From assembly GCA_030268105.1 (NCBI GenBank), contig BSDZ01000080.1, positions 3,535,501-3,599,500 on the forward strand: DNA of 64,000 nucleotides, given 5' to 3'. The DNA comes from Volvox africanus. Taxonomy: Eukaryota > Chlorophyta > Chlorophyceae > Chlamydomonadales > Volvocaceae. Numbering within the stretch: the first letter of the stretch is position 1; every line of letters starts with the position of its first letter. Below are positions 37,301 through 48,636 of the stretch, piece by piece. The notes under the pieces were generated by a model. It saw nothing but the letters and a program-made list of their open reading frames with translations, ran no database searches and was not told the DNA's origin. The translations under genes and the position numbers were made by a program.

Positions 37301-38635
37301 GGCCTCAACGTCCGCTATAGCGCCAACCGGAGGCCATAGAACCCTAGTAAGATCCTCAACACATTACACGACATCTTTCAGCTGTTCCGTTACTCAGATT
37401 CGTTCGCGCTAATGCCCGCTTCCTCACACCTGCGACGCCAGCTGAGGCAGATGCATAGCGACACATATTATTGTGTCGCTGGCCATCTCGCCCCAAGGCA
37501 CGTCAACCGTGGTTTCCATTACAACACCGGCAGGCTCAGCTGCCGCGCCAGGTTTACAAAATGCCACCTCCGGAACTCCGTAACCAGCTCCAATACGTTC
37601 TTCTGTATATCCTATCTGGTCTTCAGAACACTGCGCGCCCTCTCCTTCGCTGCCAGCTAATCTCATGGATGCTGCCCATGAGCTCTCGGCAAGTCTGGGG
37701 CCCATTGTAGAGACGCCCGCCTGCCGCTGCAGCAGCTGGCGTTTCTGCTGCTCGTCCGCCATGCTGGCTATTGACAATGCCAGGGATTGGGACTCAAGAA
37801 CGGTCTGCAAAGGCTCCCCACATGCGAACAGAGATTCGCCCCCTCGCACCGCGACCCTTGGGTCGGGCCCCGACCCACTGATGCGCCGCGGTTGGTGGAA
37901 CTCACCACTGCTGCGGGCGCTCTTGCAAGGCGGCTGCCCCACCTCATCGCTTGGCCTCCTGGACAAACGTGCAAGTCCGGCAGCTGCCACGGTGGCTGAC
38001 AGGCCCGCGGTTGTGCCCTGCACGCAGACAGCGAGGGGGCTGACACCGATAGCAGTGGGCGCAGGACCCGTGCACATCTGTGCGGCTGCCGCGTATGGTG
38101 GCGGTGCCGTTGTGACTGTCGCAGCCGTGTTGGTAATTGGCGCTGTCGTGTTGGTCATGGCAGTGGTGGTGGCGTTTCGGCTGCCAAGGATGGCCCGCAT
38201 AGCCAGCTGCCGCTGATGGGGACAGGCATGCACGTATTGTCGCCGCTGCCACTGCTGAGCACAGGCGTTGGATTTCTCCTTGAAGGGATCTAGGTTGTTC
38301 AGCTGCTGCTCTGGGGACGAAGAAGAATGCTCTAATTGAAGTGGTGCAGCCACAGAGTTGCCGGATGTATTTTGGGCCGTAGCCGCTCGCAAGACCAAGC
38401 TGGGCTCTTGCCGGCAGCAAGGCACAGAGCGGCCCCTGGAACCGGCGCTCCAAGCGCAAGGCACAGAGGGTGGGTGCTGTTTGCTGGCACCGCTGCTACT
38501 GTTGCTGCTGGGCAGATGGAGCAGACTTTCTAACAGAACCGCGGGGGAGGCGAAGGATGCGGGATTAGGGGTAAAGACCAGGCAGGCATCCCCGTTGACG
38601 GTGTGCCCAGCTAATGTGCTTGCCTTCGCGTTGAC
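34315..38635 (-). CDS. F-box protein with Sel1-like repeats
   Basis: Probably a substrate receptor of an SCF ubiquitin ligase: the F-box binds SKP1 and the Sel1 repeats would bind the target. Minus exons resolved in phase: about 38635-37430, 37103-36507, 36122-36014, 35509-35238, 35010-34953, and one starting 34878; the last exon ends at TGA 34315. The F-box is split over the first junction: VPWGEMASDTIICVAMHL then VQAMAAVCRGWRAALLSH. Sel1 repeats follow, for example ALRWWRKLAQAGDVMAMFKLG, PDPEAAHLWLGR and, at the C-terminus, EAVRLFRLAEVCGLAEAS then GWLYNTGQY. Plants have F-box proteins with Sel1/HCP-like repeats. The long N-terminus is disordered. Unresolved: the true start (the first exon is open back to an acceptor-like ATATAG at 38636-38641, so an upstream exon is likely) and the splice between 34878 and the final exon. 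Confidence 0.75.
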
Positions 38636-39451
38636 CTATATCGGTAAATTATCGCATGAAGAAGGGCGTTCATAATGGATATGACCATAAGGGGCTTTAG
38701 GCGGAATGATCCTGCCATCTGAATCCTAGGGGTGGGCTTGAGACCAAGATATGGCGGATGCTTAAGGTGGTGACAGCGCAGGTGCAGGGCGTGCGCTCCC
38801 AGTGTATCCCCGCCCACTCCCCGGCGCACGTTTGAACTGGGAGAGTGCGTATATAGGAGCTTGATAGAAGGCTGTGCACGCAGGACCAACTCATACATGG
38901 GTCCCTGCAGGCGTGCGCCAAGAGGACGAAGGGGAAACGGACGCCAGTAACTAAGGCGTTGTAGAACACCATGATTTGCATGCATGATCAGTGTCATGCA
39001 ATATGAAAATATTATTGCAATTGTAACAGCACCTTGCGTGTTCTAAGGCCACGTAGGTGAAGGGTCACTTACCGTCTGTAGAGCATCAGCACCCGCTGCC
39101 CCAGGGGGCAATGGCGTTACATGACCACATTCGGTCAGCATCCACACCAAGCTTGGGAAAGTCATTTTTGTGCCTGGCTATTGCGTACTACACGTACTCG
39201 TTACTATTAGGGTTCCTAACGCCTCAATACCTGTAACCAGATCACCGTTGTCAAGGAAATGAACATTCACTTTTCACCATAATAGGTTACATCACTGCAT
39301 CTAAGCGGCAGTTGCAACTTGCAAGGCAATGACCGTACGATTGTACCCGGCGTCACCGGAATGCGGAATCCCGAATTCGCGACCATAACGCATAACCTTT
39401 ACGTCGTCGAACTTACGATTTCCTTTCCTGAGTCTGAGTATTTTATTTAAA
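38636..39451. other. Divergent promoter region
   Basis: About 0.8 kb between the 5' side of the F-box gene (-) and the RING E3 gene (+), both linked to ubiquitylation. The true first exon of the F-box gene probably lies here; an ATG-led stretch near 38670 on the minus strand is one option. Confidence 0.4.
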
Positions 39452-42400
39452 ATGGCGCAGCTTTCGGACAGACCGTCGTCGTGGATGAATTTCCTATCTG
39501 TAGGTGGCCTGGCATCACTGGGCGTCAGTGCTGCACTTTTCCAGGTGACTAGCTACTTTGCGTGTTATCATTGGTCTTCCCATGTCCTTTTCGCAAGCAA
39601 GAAGAGAGAAAGGTTTGTCAGCATCTTTACGGTATATACCGGTGATTTTATGGGCAATTGGGTACCATATGCGTACGTATATGAGAATTCATTTATGCAA
39701 TGAATAAACCCAAATTTGAACATCCGCATGGTGCTGTGATCATCTCCACGACCCTCGGTGCGACCTGCGCGTCATGACCCTCCCTACCGAAATTACCCGC
39801 GCAGCTTTCAAAGCTTCAAGACGGCCGGATCTTCGAGCTAGACAGGGCGCAGCTGGTGGAAACCCTTGCGCGTGAGTCGGTTAGCCAGCCGTGCTGGGAG
39901 AGGATCATCGGTGTCTCCGCCTGGACTAGCTGTACAGTAATCATGGAGTGGTTTCCAGAGGCGCTGCATTAGTTCACAACCTTTTACCCAAATTCAGAAT
40001 TTCTAAATACACGGAGGAATCTTCCTCTGCAGATATTGCCCAGCTGGAGCACATGCTGCCCCTTCTAGTTGCCGTACGGGGCCGAATCACCTGTCGCGAG
40101 CCCACCACGTGCCAGCTCAACGGGACGTCTGTTGTCATGCGGGAGGTGGGTACAAGCGGCCTTAGGAGGAATATAAAGTCGACGGCAAGAAGTTGGTATA
40201 TCGGATGTGGGGACTGGGTGCGTAACGCAGTATCAGGAGCTGGGACGGCAAGGACAGAGGGAAACGGCGGTGACAGCTACCTTGCGCTGCGCCTCTCGAG
40301 ATGCTCCGCCCAGAGAACGAGTGTTGGTACCCACGTAAGCTTTCACCTCATCCATCAGGCACTCCCTGGTGCACTCCCGGTCTGCATCTGCGACATGACT
40401 ACCCTAGGTGATGTGATAGAATGCAGCCAGCACCCACGCTCGACCGCCGTATGGCCACGCTCCTCCAACGTGACCTGAAGGACAACACTTTCTGGCTTCG
40501 ACATTGGCCTGTGCAACCCATTTTCCAAAGGCATTTGTCATGCAATTCCACGGCTTGCTGTTATACCGCATGATGGGTCTCATGCGACAGTGAAAATGAG
40601 CGCTTCCCTGTACATCTGTTGCACGTCCGGCTGCACTGCTTAGCCCGTTCTGGTTTCTTTGTTCCCTCTTGTCAGCTGGTGGAGGAGGAGGTGTACTTTA
40701 AGGAGCATCCCAGCGGACGGACCACGCAGGAGAATTTTGAGGTCCGTCGGGAGCGGGAGCAGCGAGAGGCTTTCCTGGTAAGCAGCAGACAGCTGGAGTG
40801 AGAGCGAGGGTAAAGGAACGGCAAAGGAATGCGGTATTTGAGGGCCGGACCAGGTTCGCGCATTTCCAGTTCCGCTGCTCTGCAAGCAGAGTTGAGATAC
40901 TGGAGGCCGGCTGGGGAGTACAGCGAAAATAAGGGTGCCCTCTACGAGGGGATGCGGACAAGAAAACAAGCCCCAGGGCGAACCAGCAAGGCACGGTGAA
41001 TCCTGAGATAAACCTACGTAGCCTGTCGCACAGGTACGGCCCTATCCTGTCTTGTCTAGTCGTTCGTCCTTCACCCTCTCCACCTGCGCACCTCGCTGTC
41101 TCTCCGCCCCAGGAGGACCGCACCGGCAGCATCCGGCTGGAGAATCTGGAGCATGCCGCAGGGCTGACAGGGGTGATGGAGGTGAAGCAGGAATTCAGGC
41201 ATGCGGATCTGCTGCAGGAGACGCTGATGCAGGCGATGCTCAGTAAAGCGCTGTAAGTTGGTGGAGTCCCGGACTACGGGTTCGGGTTTCGGGCGCCCTG
41301 GGAGAGCTGGAAAAAACGAAAGACGCTGGGACGAATGGGTGCTTAGGTAGCAGGGTTGATGCCTCCTCGCAACCTCGCAACCTGCGTTCCAGGATTGGCG
41401 TCCCCAAGTCGACTCCCTTTCTGCCTGTTATCCCGCTCCTCAACATCTAGGCGTTCCCTTCATATGCGCTGTCCTATCCTGGTCGCGTGCCGCGTTGCAT
41501 GTCGCTTCATGCTCCACGCCCTCCCTGCATGCCTTAACGTAGTAAGAGCATGGTCAGGCACGGGGTTCGTATTACGGAGCGGTACTTGCCAGTTGACACG
41601 ACTGTGACGGTGGTCGGCGAGTTAGTGGCGGACTGCGTGACAAGCAGCGTGGTTGGGAGCCGTGCCTCGAGATCTGCCGCTGTAGACAGCAGCCAACAAA
41701 CGTCCCAAAAGCAACAGCAGCCGAGCGGTAGCGATGGCAGCCCTGCAGCAGCAGTAGCGGCCCGGCCGGCGATGGGAAGCAGGGACGCAGCTTTGGGGAC
41801 AAATATTGCCAGCGCCGGCAATGTAGCGGCAACGGCCACGGCGACGGCGGTAGCGGCGGCGGGCGCGGAGCTAATCGGGCAAGCGGCGTTGCAGGCCCTG
41901 CCGTACACGTTACGCATGCCGGCCCGAGGGCCATTCCACGTCACGACTTTGACGCTGCCACAACTGCGGACGTCCCTGGAGCGTGCATCCATCATCATTC
42001 GGGTGAGTCCCGCTGCTCCACCTTGGGATCCAGCAGTGCATCCAGCAGTGCATCCAGCACCTCGCCATCTGGGAAAAACTTGCAGCTTCTGGTTTTCTCA
42101 TTCTGTGCCTCCGGTTCCTCCGGAAGTGCCTCCTCGACTGCTCACGTCCCTGCCCCACACACGTCCCTTGCGTAGGCTTTCGCCTGGGGATTCGGTCTCC
42201 TCGGCACTGTGCTTGTGGTGCGCAAGGCCGCACAAGCATACCACCGGTTGCAGTCGCATCGCCGCTTCCAACGCCTCTTGGCCAGCAGCGGTAACAACGG
42301 CGAGGATGACGGCGTCCGAGGGCCTGGCACGTGCGTGGTTTGCTTGGACCGCAATAGCGACATTGTGTTTTCGGGTTGCGGACATATGTGTGTGTGCAAT

Positions 42401-42475
42401 GCCTGTAGCGTCAGTTTACAAAAATGCCCCATTTGCCGGGTGGCCAGCCAGACGATCCGCGTGTTCAGGCCGTAA
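39452..42475 (+). CDS. Membrane RING-type E3 ubiquitin ligase, MAPL/MULAN/SP1-like
   Basis: Seven exons: 39452-39544, 39805-39871, 40033-40145, 40676-40777, 41113-41252, 41549-42002, 42176-42475. All phases agree, giving 422 residues. The order matches mitochondrial MAPL and chloroplast outer-envelope SP1. An N-terminal hydrophobic stretch (LASLGVSAALFQ) is followed by the GIDE-type intermembrane domain (LPLLVAVRGRITC, GVRITERYLPVDTTVTVVGE, RGPFHVTTLT). A second membrane segment (FAWGFGLLGTVLVV, about residue 325) precedes a C-terminal RING-HC finger with C376-x2-C379, CGHMCVC and CPIC. Such ligases ubiquitylate outer-membrane proteins; whether this one acts in chloroplast or mitochondrion cannot be told. 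An Ala/Gln/Ser-rich insertion of about 80 residues interrupts the GIDE domain, absent from the usual family length. A TGTAA at 42575-42579 is a likely poly(A) signal. Confidence 0.93.
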
Positions 42476-42992
42476 TGTTGGGAAAACAACTGCTCCGCCG
42501 CGGGGTGGGCGGCCACCGGTCGCATTGCTTGGATTTCGGATCTCTGCAGGGTATGTCCCCTGCTTACGAATGACTGTAACTAGATGGTATGCAGCTAGTG
42601 CAAGAAGGGACGGAAGACATGGTGATTACGACGTGTGGCACCGAAGCTGCAGGTGTGGTGGATGGAAGGCGCTTGAAGTAGGTGATGGATCGGACGATGA
42701 CCACAGCGGCCGGGCGACCACACCCGCAGCGTTGAGTGATCGACCGGCGAATCAACAGTTGACTGGTGGCTGCATGTTGTTATTGCATGAGCTAATTGGC
42801 TGGACTCAACGTTCGGCAATGTGGCGGGAGCCGGGCTTGTACAGAAGGCGTCGTATGTCCTTCGGAGCATCTTGTGAAAAGATCTGCAGGTCCAGGCAAC
42901 AAGCTGCCCTAGAGCGACCCAGCGCCGTATAACCTATGCACGGGGCCACTTAAAGCCCAAGCCGACGTCTCAAACTGCAACAGCCGAGTTAG
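42476..42992. other. 3' flank of the RING E3 gene
   Basis: 3' UTR and intergenic sequence. A GTG-rich open frame continues past the RING exon in another frame but has no family features. Confidence 0.4.
42575..42579 (+). terminator. Probable poly(A) signal TGTAA
   Basis: TGTAA, the pentamer used by volvocine algae, lies 100 nt after the stop codon of the RING E3 gene. Confidence 0.45.
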
Positions 42993-43901
42993 CTATCCAC
43001 GCCAGCGTTGCTCGGTAACGTTGCCCGTGTCTGGCAATACACGCACAATAGTGCGTGCGCTGCTGAAAACAATTCGGTGTGATTGGATGGAGGCGGCATC
43101 AGCCACTCCTCTTGGACTCTTGTCACGCAGAATCACGAGTCGCCCAATCCATTTAGGGGGAAATGTGCATCTGTCTGAACTCTGAACGTAGCCTTCCAAG
43201 GCAATCAACCTGTAACCTCGCCTCTTCCGAAAATGGACCATGTATAAGAATTGTTGTCTCAGATTGCGAAATAATATCCATGTGTATTCCAATACACCTG
43301 GTATTCTAATAACAATACCTACAGAGGCCTCAAACCTGCTCGACAAACACGCAGAGAGAGACACAAACAGACAGACACAGACAGACAGACAGATACCTAG
43401 GCACATTGACAGACAGATAAACAGACAACCAGCAGACGGTGGGTTGTGGAGGTCCCTCCGCAGCCAATAACGAAACAAAAAAGCTTCTCTCCTTCGCCAC
43501 CGACCGGATATGCTATACTGATGAAACTCCCCATAGGTCATTAGATCGCCGCTTAATTCAACTTCCATAGGTTCGCATCGCGGCCCCTGCATTTCTCGAG
43601 TGTCCCAAAAGGCCTCAACTGCAGGCAAAGGCAGCCCCGGTGGAATGGTGGTCTTCACGGACCCATCTTCAGAAATCAGGCGGTCAGTTGCCTTTGCACT
43701 GTTGGGTGTCTCCATCTGAAAAGTTCCGTACATTCTCCGCAATCCTGCCAGATCCGTGATGCGATTGTGTTGCCAGGGCCTGGAACCTTGTTTGTGCTCT
43801 TGCATGACTGGCCTTGCCATGGCCTTGCGCGGCGCGTAAGCAGTGCGCTGGGAGCTGCAAGCGTCCCCCATTAACTCCACTCGCCCGAATGCTCGATCCA
43901 T
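42993..43901 (-). CDS. Doubtful minus-strand ORF of about 300 codons
   Basis: From the ATG at 43901 the frame stays open to 42993. The first 120 or so residues look protein-like (RITDLAGLRRMYGTFQMET, LPAVEAFWDTREMQGPRCEP, SGDLMTYGEFHQ). After that, the frame crosses a GACA microsatellite (about 43355-43430) read as Cys/Leu/Ser repeats, which is more likely an intron or 3' UTR. The part 43901-43530 may be a real exon, perhaps ending at a GTATAG donor near 43521, with an upstream exon possible, since the frame is open to a CAAG acceptor near 43934. No family is recognised. It lies tail-to-tail with the RING E3 gene. Confidence 0.3.
   Translation of the reverse strand: MDRAFGRVELMGDACSSQRTAYAPRKAMARPVMQEHKQGSRPWQHNRITDLAGLRRMYGTFQMETPNSAKATDRLISEDGSVKTTIPPGLPLPAVEAFWDTREMQGPRCEPMEVELSGDLMTYGEFHQYSISGRWRRREAFLFRYWLRRDLHNPPSAGCLFICLSMCLGICLSVCVCLFVSLSACLSSRFEASVGIVIRIPGVLEYTWILFRNLRQQFLYMVHFRKRRGYRLIALEGYVQSSDRCTFPPKWIGRLVILRDKSPRGVADAASIQSHRIVFSSARTIVRVLPDTGNVTEQRWRG
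43355..43432. repeat. GACA/CAGA microsatellite
   Basis: Imperfect tandem CAGA tetramers, with units such as CAGACAGACAGA and later ACAGACAGATAAACAGACAA. This is a simple sequence repeat with decayed right end. Confidence 0.85.
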
Positions 43902-43910
43902 CGGGCGCAC

Positions 43911-44529
43911 GGTGCAGTCAACCGCCAGCTTGATAACGTATTATCATCCATCACCGTGCGGACCCTGGGCGCAAGAAGCATTGAAACCCCCTGTTCCTGT
44001 AACCATCCAGTCAAGAATTTAGGCCGCGTGCAGGATAAGCTGCTGAAAGCCAGCATTACACAGCACGGAATGCACCGGTATGATACAGCAGCAATCAACT
44101 GCACCCTGCCAACCAAATTCATCATGCCAGACACTGCTGAACATCGCACCCAAGCATTAATGAAGTACATACCCTACCAATGAAAGTCGTTAGTTGCCGT
44201 GGCTAGCTCTCGGCCATCGAAGCGCGCACAGTGAATCACATGCACTTGCTGGGTACTGCCTTCAAAGCACAACATGCGCATCTGCCGTCATCCAAAACGT
44301 GCTCGCTACCCGCCCATGCGCATGTTACTAAAATCTCTATCTTCACCTAGCTGGAAGCATCTAACAGACCCTGATTGATGCCTAGCCGAAAGTTTGACAT
44401 ACGAGCGGTGCATGGCGAACAAGATCCTTCTCCAATATACACTTATGACACACACGCTATCCTTCAATTTGCACACACTCCCACCACAACACGAGCACTT
44501 GAAATATCCCTGCCACCATGAAACCCATA
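43911..44529. other. Intergenic
   Basis: 3' flank of the PLAT gene (minus), possibly containing a further exon of the doubtful ORF. A minus-strand TGTAA lies near 44054. No other feature seen. Confidence 0.4.
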
Positions 44530-47292
44530 TCAATCAGACGCGTAACTGCCTCTGCTGGGCACGCTTTCGTCATCATCGTCGCTTAACACATCGCCGTTAG
44601 GAACCCCGTCCGTCGGAGCGGCGGCTCCGTCATGCCGCTCTGAGGCGTAATCACGGGTACTACGTGCATCCGCACGTACGCAACCCGCCACCATCTTAGC
44701 CAGCTGCAGCAGCTCACGCTGTAATGCGTCCATCGCAACCTGCAGTGCAGAACCTCCCTCCGCGCCAACCGTCTCCATAAGCCCCATGGGATCAGCACCA
44801 TCGCCGCCTCGCTCCCAGGCTTGACGCTGGGACGACAAGGATGCTGCCACATCCGCCAGAGACGTTGCAAGCCGGGCCTGGAACGCTCTTGTCTCCGTCA
44901 ACACCGCCTCCACTTTGGAGGTCGCTGCCGTCACGGCGCCGCTGCCTTGCTCCACAGCAAGATGCTTCACGTCCGCTGCCAAAGATCCCAACCGTGCCTT
45001 GCATTGCCGTACTTCCCTGACAAGGGTTCCGGTCTCATCCCCAGAGTCCTCGACACCGTCCTCGACGGACTCCCCCATCGACATGGGTCCGCCGTCAGTG
45101 TCCCGAGGCGGCCTCGCTGCCGCTAGGGCCTCGAGCTGTTGAGAAATCTGCTCGCAACGTTTGGCAATCTGTTCCGCCGCCTGCGATGTGGCGGTCAACT
45201 CAAACTGCAGCTGCGTAAGACGGCTTTGCTGCCGTCGCGCGGCTTCAGCGGCTGCCCCTGCCTGCGTGCCAGCCGTCGCCGCCGTCGTGACACCCTGATC
45301 AGCCAGCGCATGCAGGTGCGTCAGCAGATCCGCCAGCAGCATCAACGCGCTATCTGAGTCGCTGCTGCCACTGACGGCTGCCGCAGCGGCTGCTCCGCCG
45401 CCGCCGCTGCCACGGTGGTGGTGCGCCTCCCCTGCAGTAGGGCCAGATCCCTTCCTGCCGTACCGGACCGCCGCCAGCAATTGCGCCGGCACCCGCACCA
45501 ACACAGCTGCCGCCGTTGCCGCGGCAGCCCGCATCGCGTACTCCGCCTGCACCTCCTCCATTTGCAGTAGTCGCTGCTGCAGCTCCGCCACACGCTCCTC
45601 AAGCTGTAGCAGCGCAACATTGCTACCACCGCTCGGAAGCCTGTCATGATTGCTTGTGTTCAAGCCCCGGTTATCATCGACCCCATTGTCGGTATCGCCG
45701 TTCGGTCTATCGGCCGTAAGTTGATCATGTGGAGCCGAAGAGCCGCTCGTCACCACACCGCGCACGAATCCAGGAGGCGCTACCGGAGACTTCTCAACCT
45801 CTGGCGGCGGACTGGCCAGTCCCGGCGGTGTAGAAAGCGGCGGTGGGCTATTCCGGCCAGAGTCCGTGGGTCGTGGCGTGAGCGTGGGGCTGGGACTCAG
45901 TGGTATGTCCCGCCTGTCCACCGGCGACGGGAATTGCTGCTGCTGCGGTGGCAATTGTGGCTGCTGCATGCTGTACTGCGGTGGCGACCTTGGCGGCGTC
46001 GGCTGCCAGCCAGGTGGGTCTTCGTCCGTGTCGGGCGCCGTACCTTTGCAGTATAGCACGCATTCACGACCCAGCACGTTGTCCACCCAGCCGCAATGCG
46101 GGAAGCGGTAGCGGGTACCGGTGGCAGAGGAGGCTACTTGAATGGCATCCAGGTGCCAGCTGGGAGAGGCGCTGTTCGTGCCTTGAGTGCGCATCCGCAC
46201 ACGCACACGCTCGACCTCCCCGACGTCGGCGGCTGTAAACACGAAGGTGCTGACCTGCAACCGGGGGGACAGAGAGCGAATGAGAACCGAAATCCACCGG
46301 AACTGAAGTGCTCGGAGGTCCGGGCCCAACCACAGCAAGTGCCTATGCCGAACCAGAGCAACTGAGAGCCGCACTGCAGGATAGGGCCGGGCGGGCGGGT
46401 ATTGAATCTGGCCAAGCAACGTCACTTTGACACAACCCCACTTACGTTTCATCGGACTCCATCACCCGAGCACAGCGATTCCTACCTGGCCGCGCTCGAA
46501 ATTATACGTGCCGTTGCTCAATAGCCGCTCGCCCGTGTCGCCTTTGCTGCCATATATAGTCAGCAGCACGTCTGCGTCCGTACCAGCACCGCGCACATCC
46601 GAGGTCCTCACCACGACGCCGTATCGGGCCGTCTCGACGCGGCCTTCGTGTGACCCGGCCGCCGACGACGGCCTTGAAGGTGATCTCGACCTCGATGGTG
46701 GGGACAGCGGCATCCGCGGCAAAGTGGCCGGACCATCCGCTGTTCCGCCTTGTTGCTGCTGCTGCCGCTGAATGGCATCGCGCAGCAGTGTTTCACCAGC
46801 ATCCTCCAGCGTTTCCATCGCGGAAGACGTGGCAACCGCAGTAGTTGTCGTCGGGTCTACTTGCATCAATGGTCCCGACTCAGAAGGCAGTTGTTGCTGC
46901 TGTCCTTGCTGTTGCTGCTGCTGCAGATCGAGGACCTGAGCTTGCAGCTGTGTCAGCAGCTGCATGACGCTGCGGCCGTGCTCCTCCAGTGTTCCAAGGC
47001 GCCCTTCCACGTCCCGCCGCACGTCCCGCAAGCTCCCCGCAAGGTTTTCCATCGCTTCCCCACTGCCGCAGCGCGGCGACGCCATGCCAGCAGCAGAGCC
47101 TAAGCCCGAGCCTGCTCCTCCACAGCAGCCACAGACCACCACCGTAGGGCCCTCCATGTTGCTCGTACTGCGCCGGGACACCAGTCGCGAAAGCCCAGCC
47201 GCAGGTCCGGTTCCTGGGGAGGAAGGGGCGGCTGGCCCCGGCATCGCCACACCAGAAACCCGCGGACTGGTGCTCATAGAGAAGGATGTCAT
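44530..47292 (-). CDS. PLAT/LH2-domain coiled-coil protein
   Basis: Two resolved minus exons: 47292-46486 and 46254-44530, 843 residues from the Met at 47292. The frame is open further upstream to about 47790 without an ATG, so a longer N-terminus from another exon is likely. A PLAT beta-sandwich spans the junction: [19 protein letters not shown] and [14 protein letters not shown], then [27 protein letters not shown] and [13 protein letters not shown] domains bind lipids or membrane proteins and occur in lipoxygenases, polycystins and ciliary/axonemal proteins; none of the lipoxygenase or channel domains is present. Before PLAT there is a Gln-rich helix ([12 protein letters not shown]), and after it Pro/Gln-rich linker and Ala-rich heptad helices ([17 protein letters not shown] and others) to the C-terminus. 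The likely role is membrane-linked scaffold; that is inference. Confidence 0.82.
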
Positions 47293-47792
47293 GGAATGGA
47301 GGGCACGAGGTCGCGCAGAGTCTAGGCACACTCGACCGCCGCCCTCCACACCCAGTAACGCGGGTGACGACGGCGGAGGTCCCGCTGGTCGGGCCCCGCC
47401 GTGCTGCGGCCCTTGTCCGCCGGCCAACGACCTGTCCCTTTCCCGGTCCCAGGCCCAATTAGAGGGGGTATGGTCGGTCAGGGCGCTGCGACTGCGCTCC
47501 AGGGCCCGTGAAGTCGGGGACGGCAGCAGCTGGCTCGGCGCCAAGAAGCCGTGCGAGTGCAGGGTTGCTGCGGACGGCTCGTCCACCAGCCAGGCGCTCA
47601 GCACCGGAGCAGCCGGTCGGGAGAGGTTGGCGTCATCGCTAGCAGGGGGGGCTGAGGATGTAACGTTTGCAGAGGTTGGATGGTTTGCCGGAGGCCCTGC
47701 AGGGCCAACTGTGACGATGCAGAGACGAGAGTTCGTGTGTTCGGAAGGCCACGAGGGATGTAATCTTACAAGTGCCTGTGTGCCTGTGTGCC

Positions 47793-48636
47793 TGTGCGTA
47801 ACTCACGATGGGATGCACGGTGGTCGTAGCACTGCCGGGAATATTGTTGCATCCCGAGTGCAAGTAAAAAGGGAGAAGTGCCTTATGGTGACATATATAC
47901 ATACACGTATGTATATGAGGAGAGGAGGGTGCGAGAGGCCAGAGCTGGTTGGTTGAGGGGAGGAGGCAGGGAGGTGTGTGCCTGGTTAGGGCTGGCCTTT
48001 CCCTGCCCACGGGCCTGGAAGGGGTGTTGGAGGTGGGAGAGGGAGAGCTCCCCAGTGCGTGTCTTGCAGGCAGGTATAGGTAGGTAGGGCCCTCTGTGGG
48101 CGTAGCTGTATGTGGAGCTTCTCATGGGGGCGTCTTAATGGCGTGTTATACCCCCTCCCCCCGCGTCTATAGAGGGGTCTTCCGGTTCTGCAGGGCTGTT
48201 AGAGAGGGTTCAAGTTTAACGACCCGTTTCCTTGTGTCCCTGGGTTGAGGATGGCCATCCCTTTGCTAGGGTGGCTGTGGAGGTGGAGGAGTTTCCTAGT
48301 TTTTGGGTGGCAGGGCTAGCTCGCAAGCCCTCACAGGCCTCCCTTTCTGGGTGCTGGTGTGGTTGGCTAAGGCTCTGTTCCTTTAGTAGCCAGGCTAGAG
48401 TAGCCAGGCTAGAGGCCCGTGAAGTTTGAGTGCCCTTGCTGGCTCGAGCGAGGAGAGGAGCGCGCGGCAGGGTAGAGATACTAATCCGTGTGTTTCCCCC
48501 CTGCGCTGAATGTGGTTTGGCCCGGTCAGGACTCCCGGTGCTTGTCCTTTCAGGGCAAGCCGCCCAAAGTTTAACACCTCATACACATATGCATATATAC
48601 TGTATCTGTGATTAAGACCAACGAACATGGATACTA
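47793..48636. other. Intergenic, purine-rich
   Basis: Lies between the 5' side of the PLAT gene and the 3' end of the next minus-strand gene. It holds three GTGCCTGT-like copies (47767-47793), an AT palindrome at 47896-47915 and a short tandem TAGCCAGGCTAGAG duplication near 48388-48415. No ORF of note. Confidence 0.4.
47896..47915. repeat. Near-perfect 20-bp palindrome
   Basis: TATACATAC, two bases, then GTATGTATA: nine-base arms that can pair. A related CATATGCATATATAC stretch lies near 48585. It could be a hairpin or simply AT-rich microsatellite drift. Confidence 0.5.

Noticed and set aside
41534..41998. 154-codon minus ORF
   Set aside because: Antisense to the low-complexity exon of the RING E3 gene; composition mirrors that exon.
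46964..47956. 330-codon + strand ORF
   Set aside because: Antisense to the first resolved exon of the PLAT gene; no domain, and the PLAT pattern clearly reads on the minus strand.
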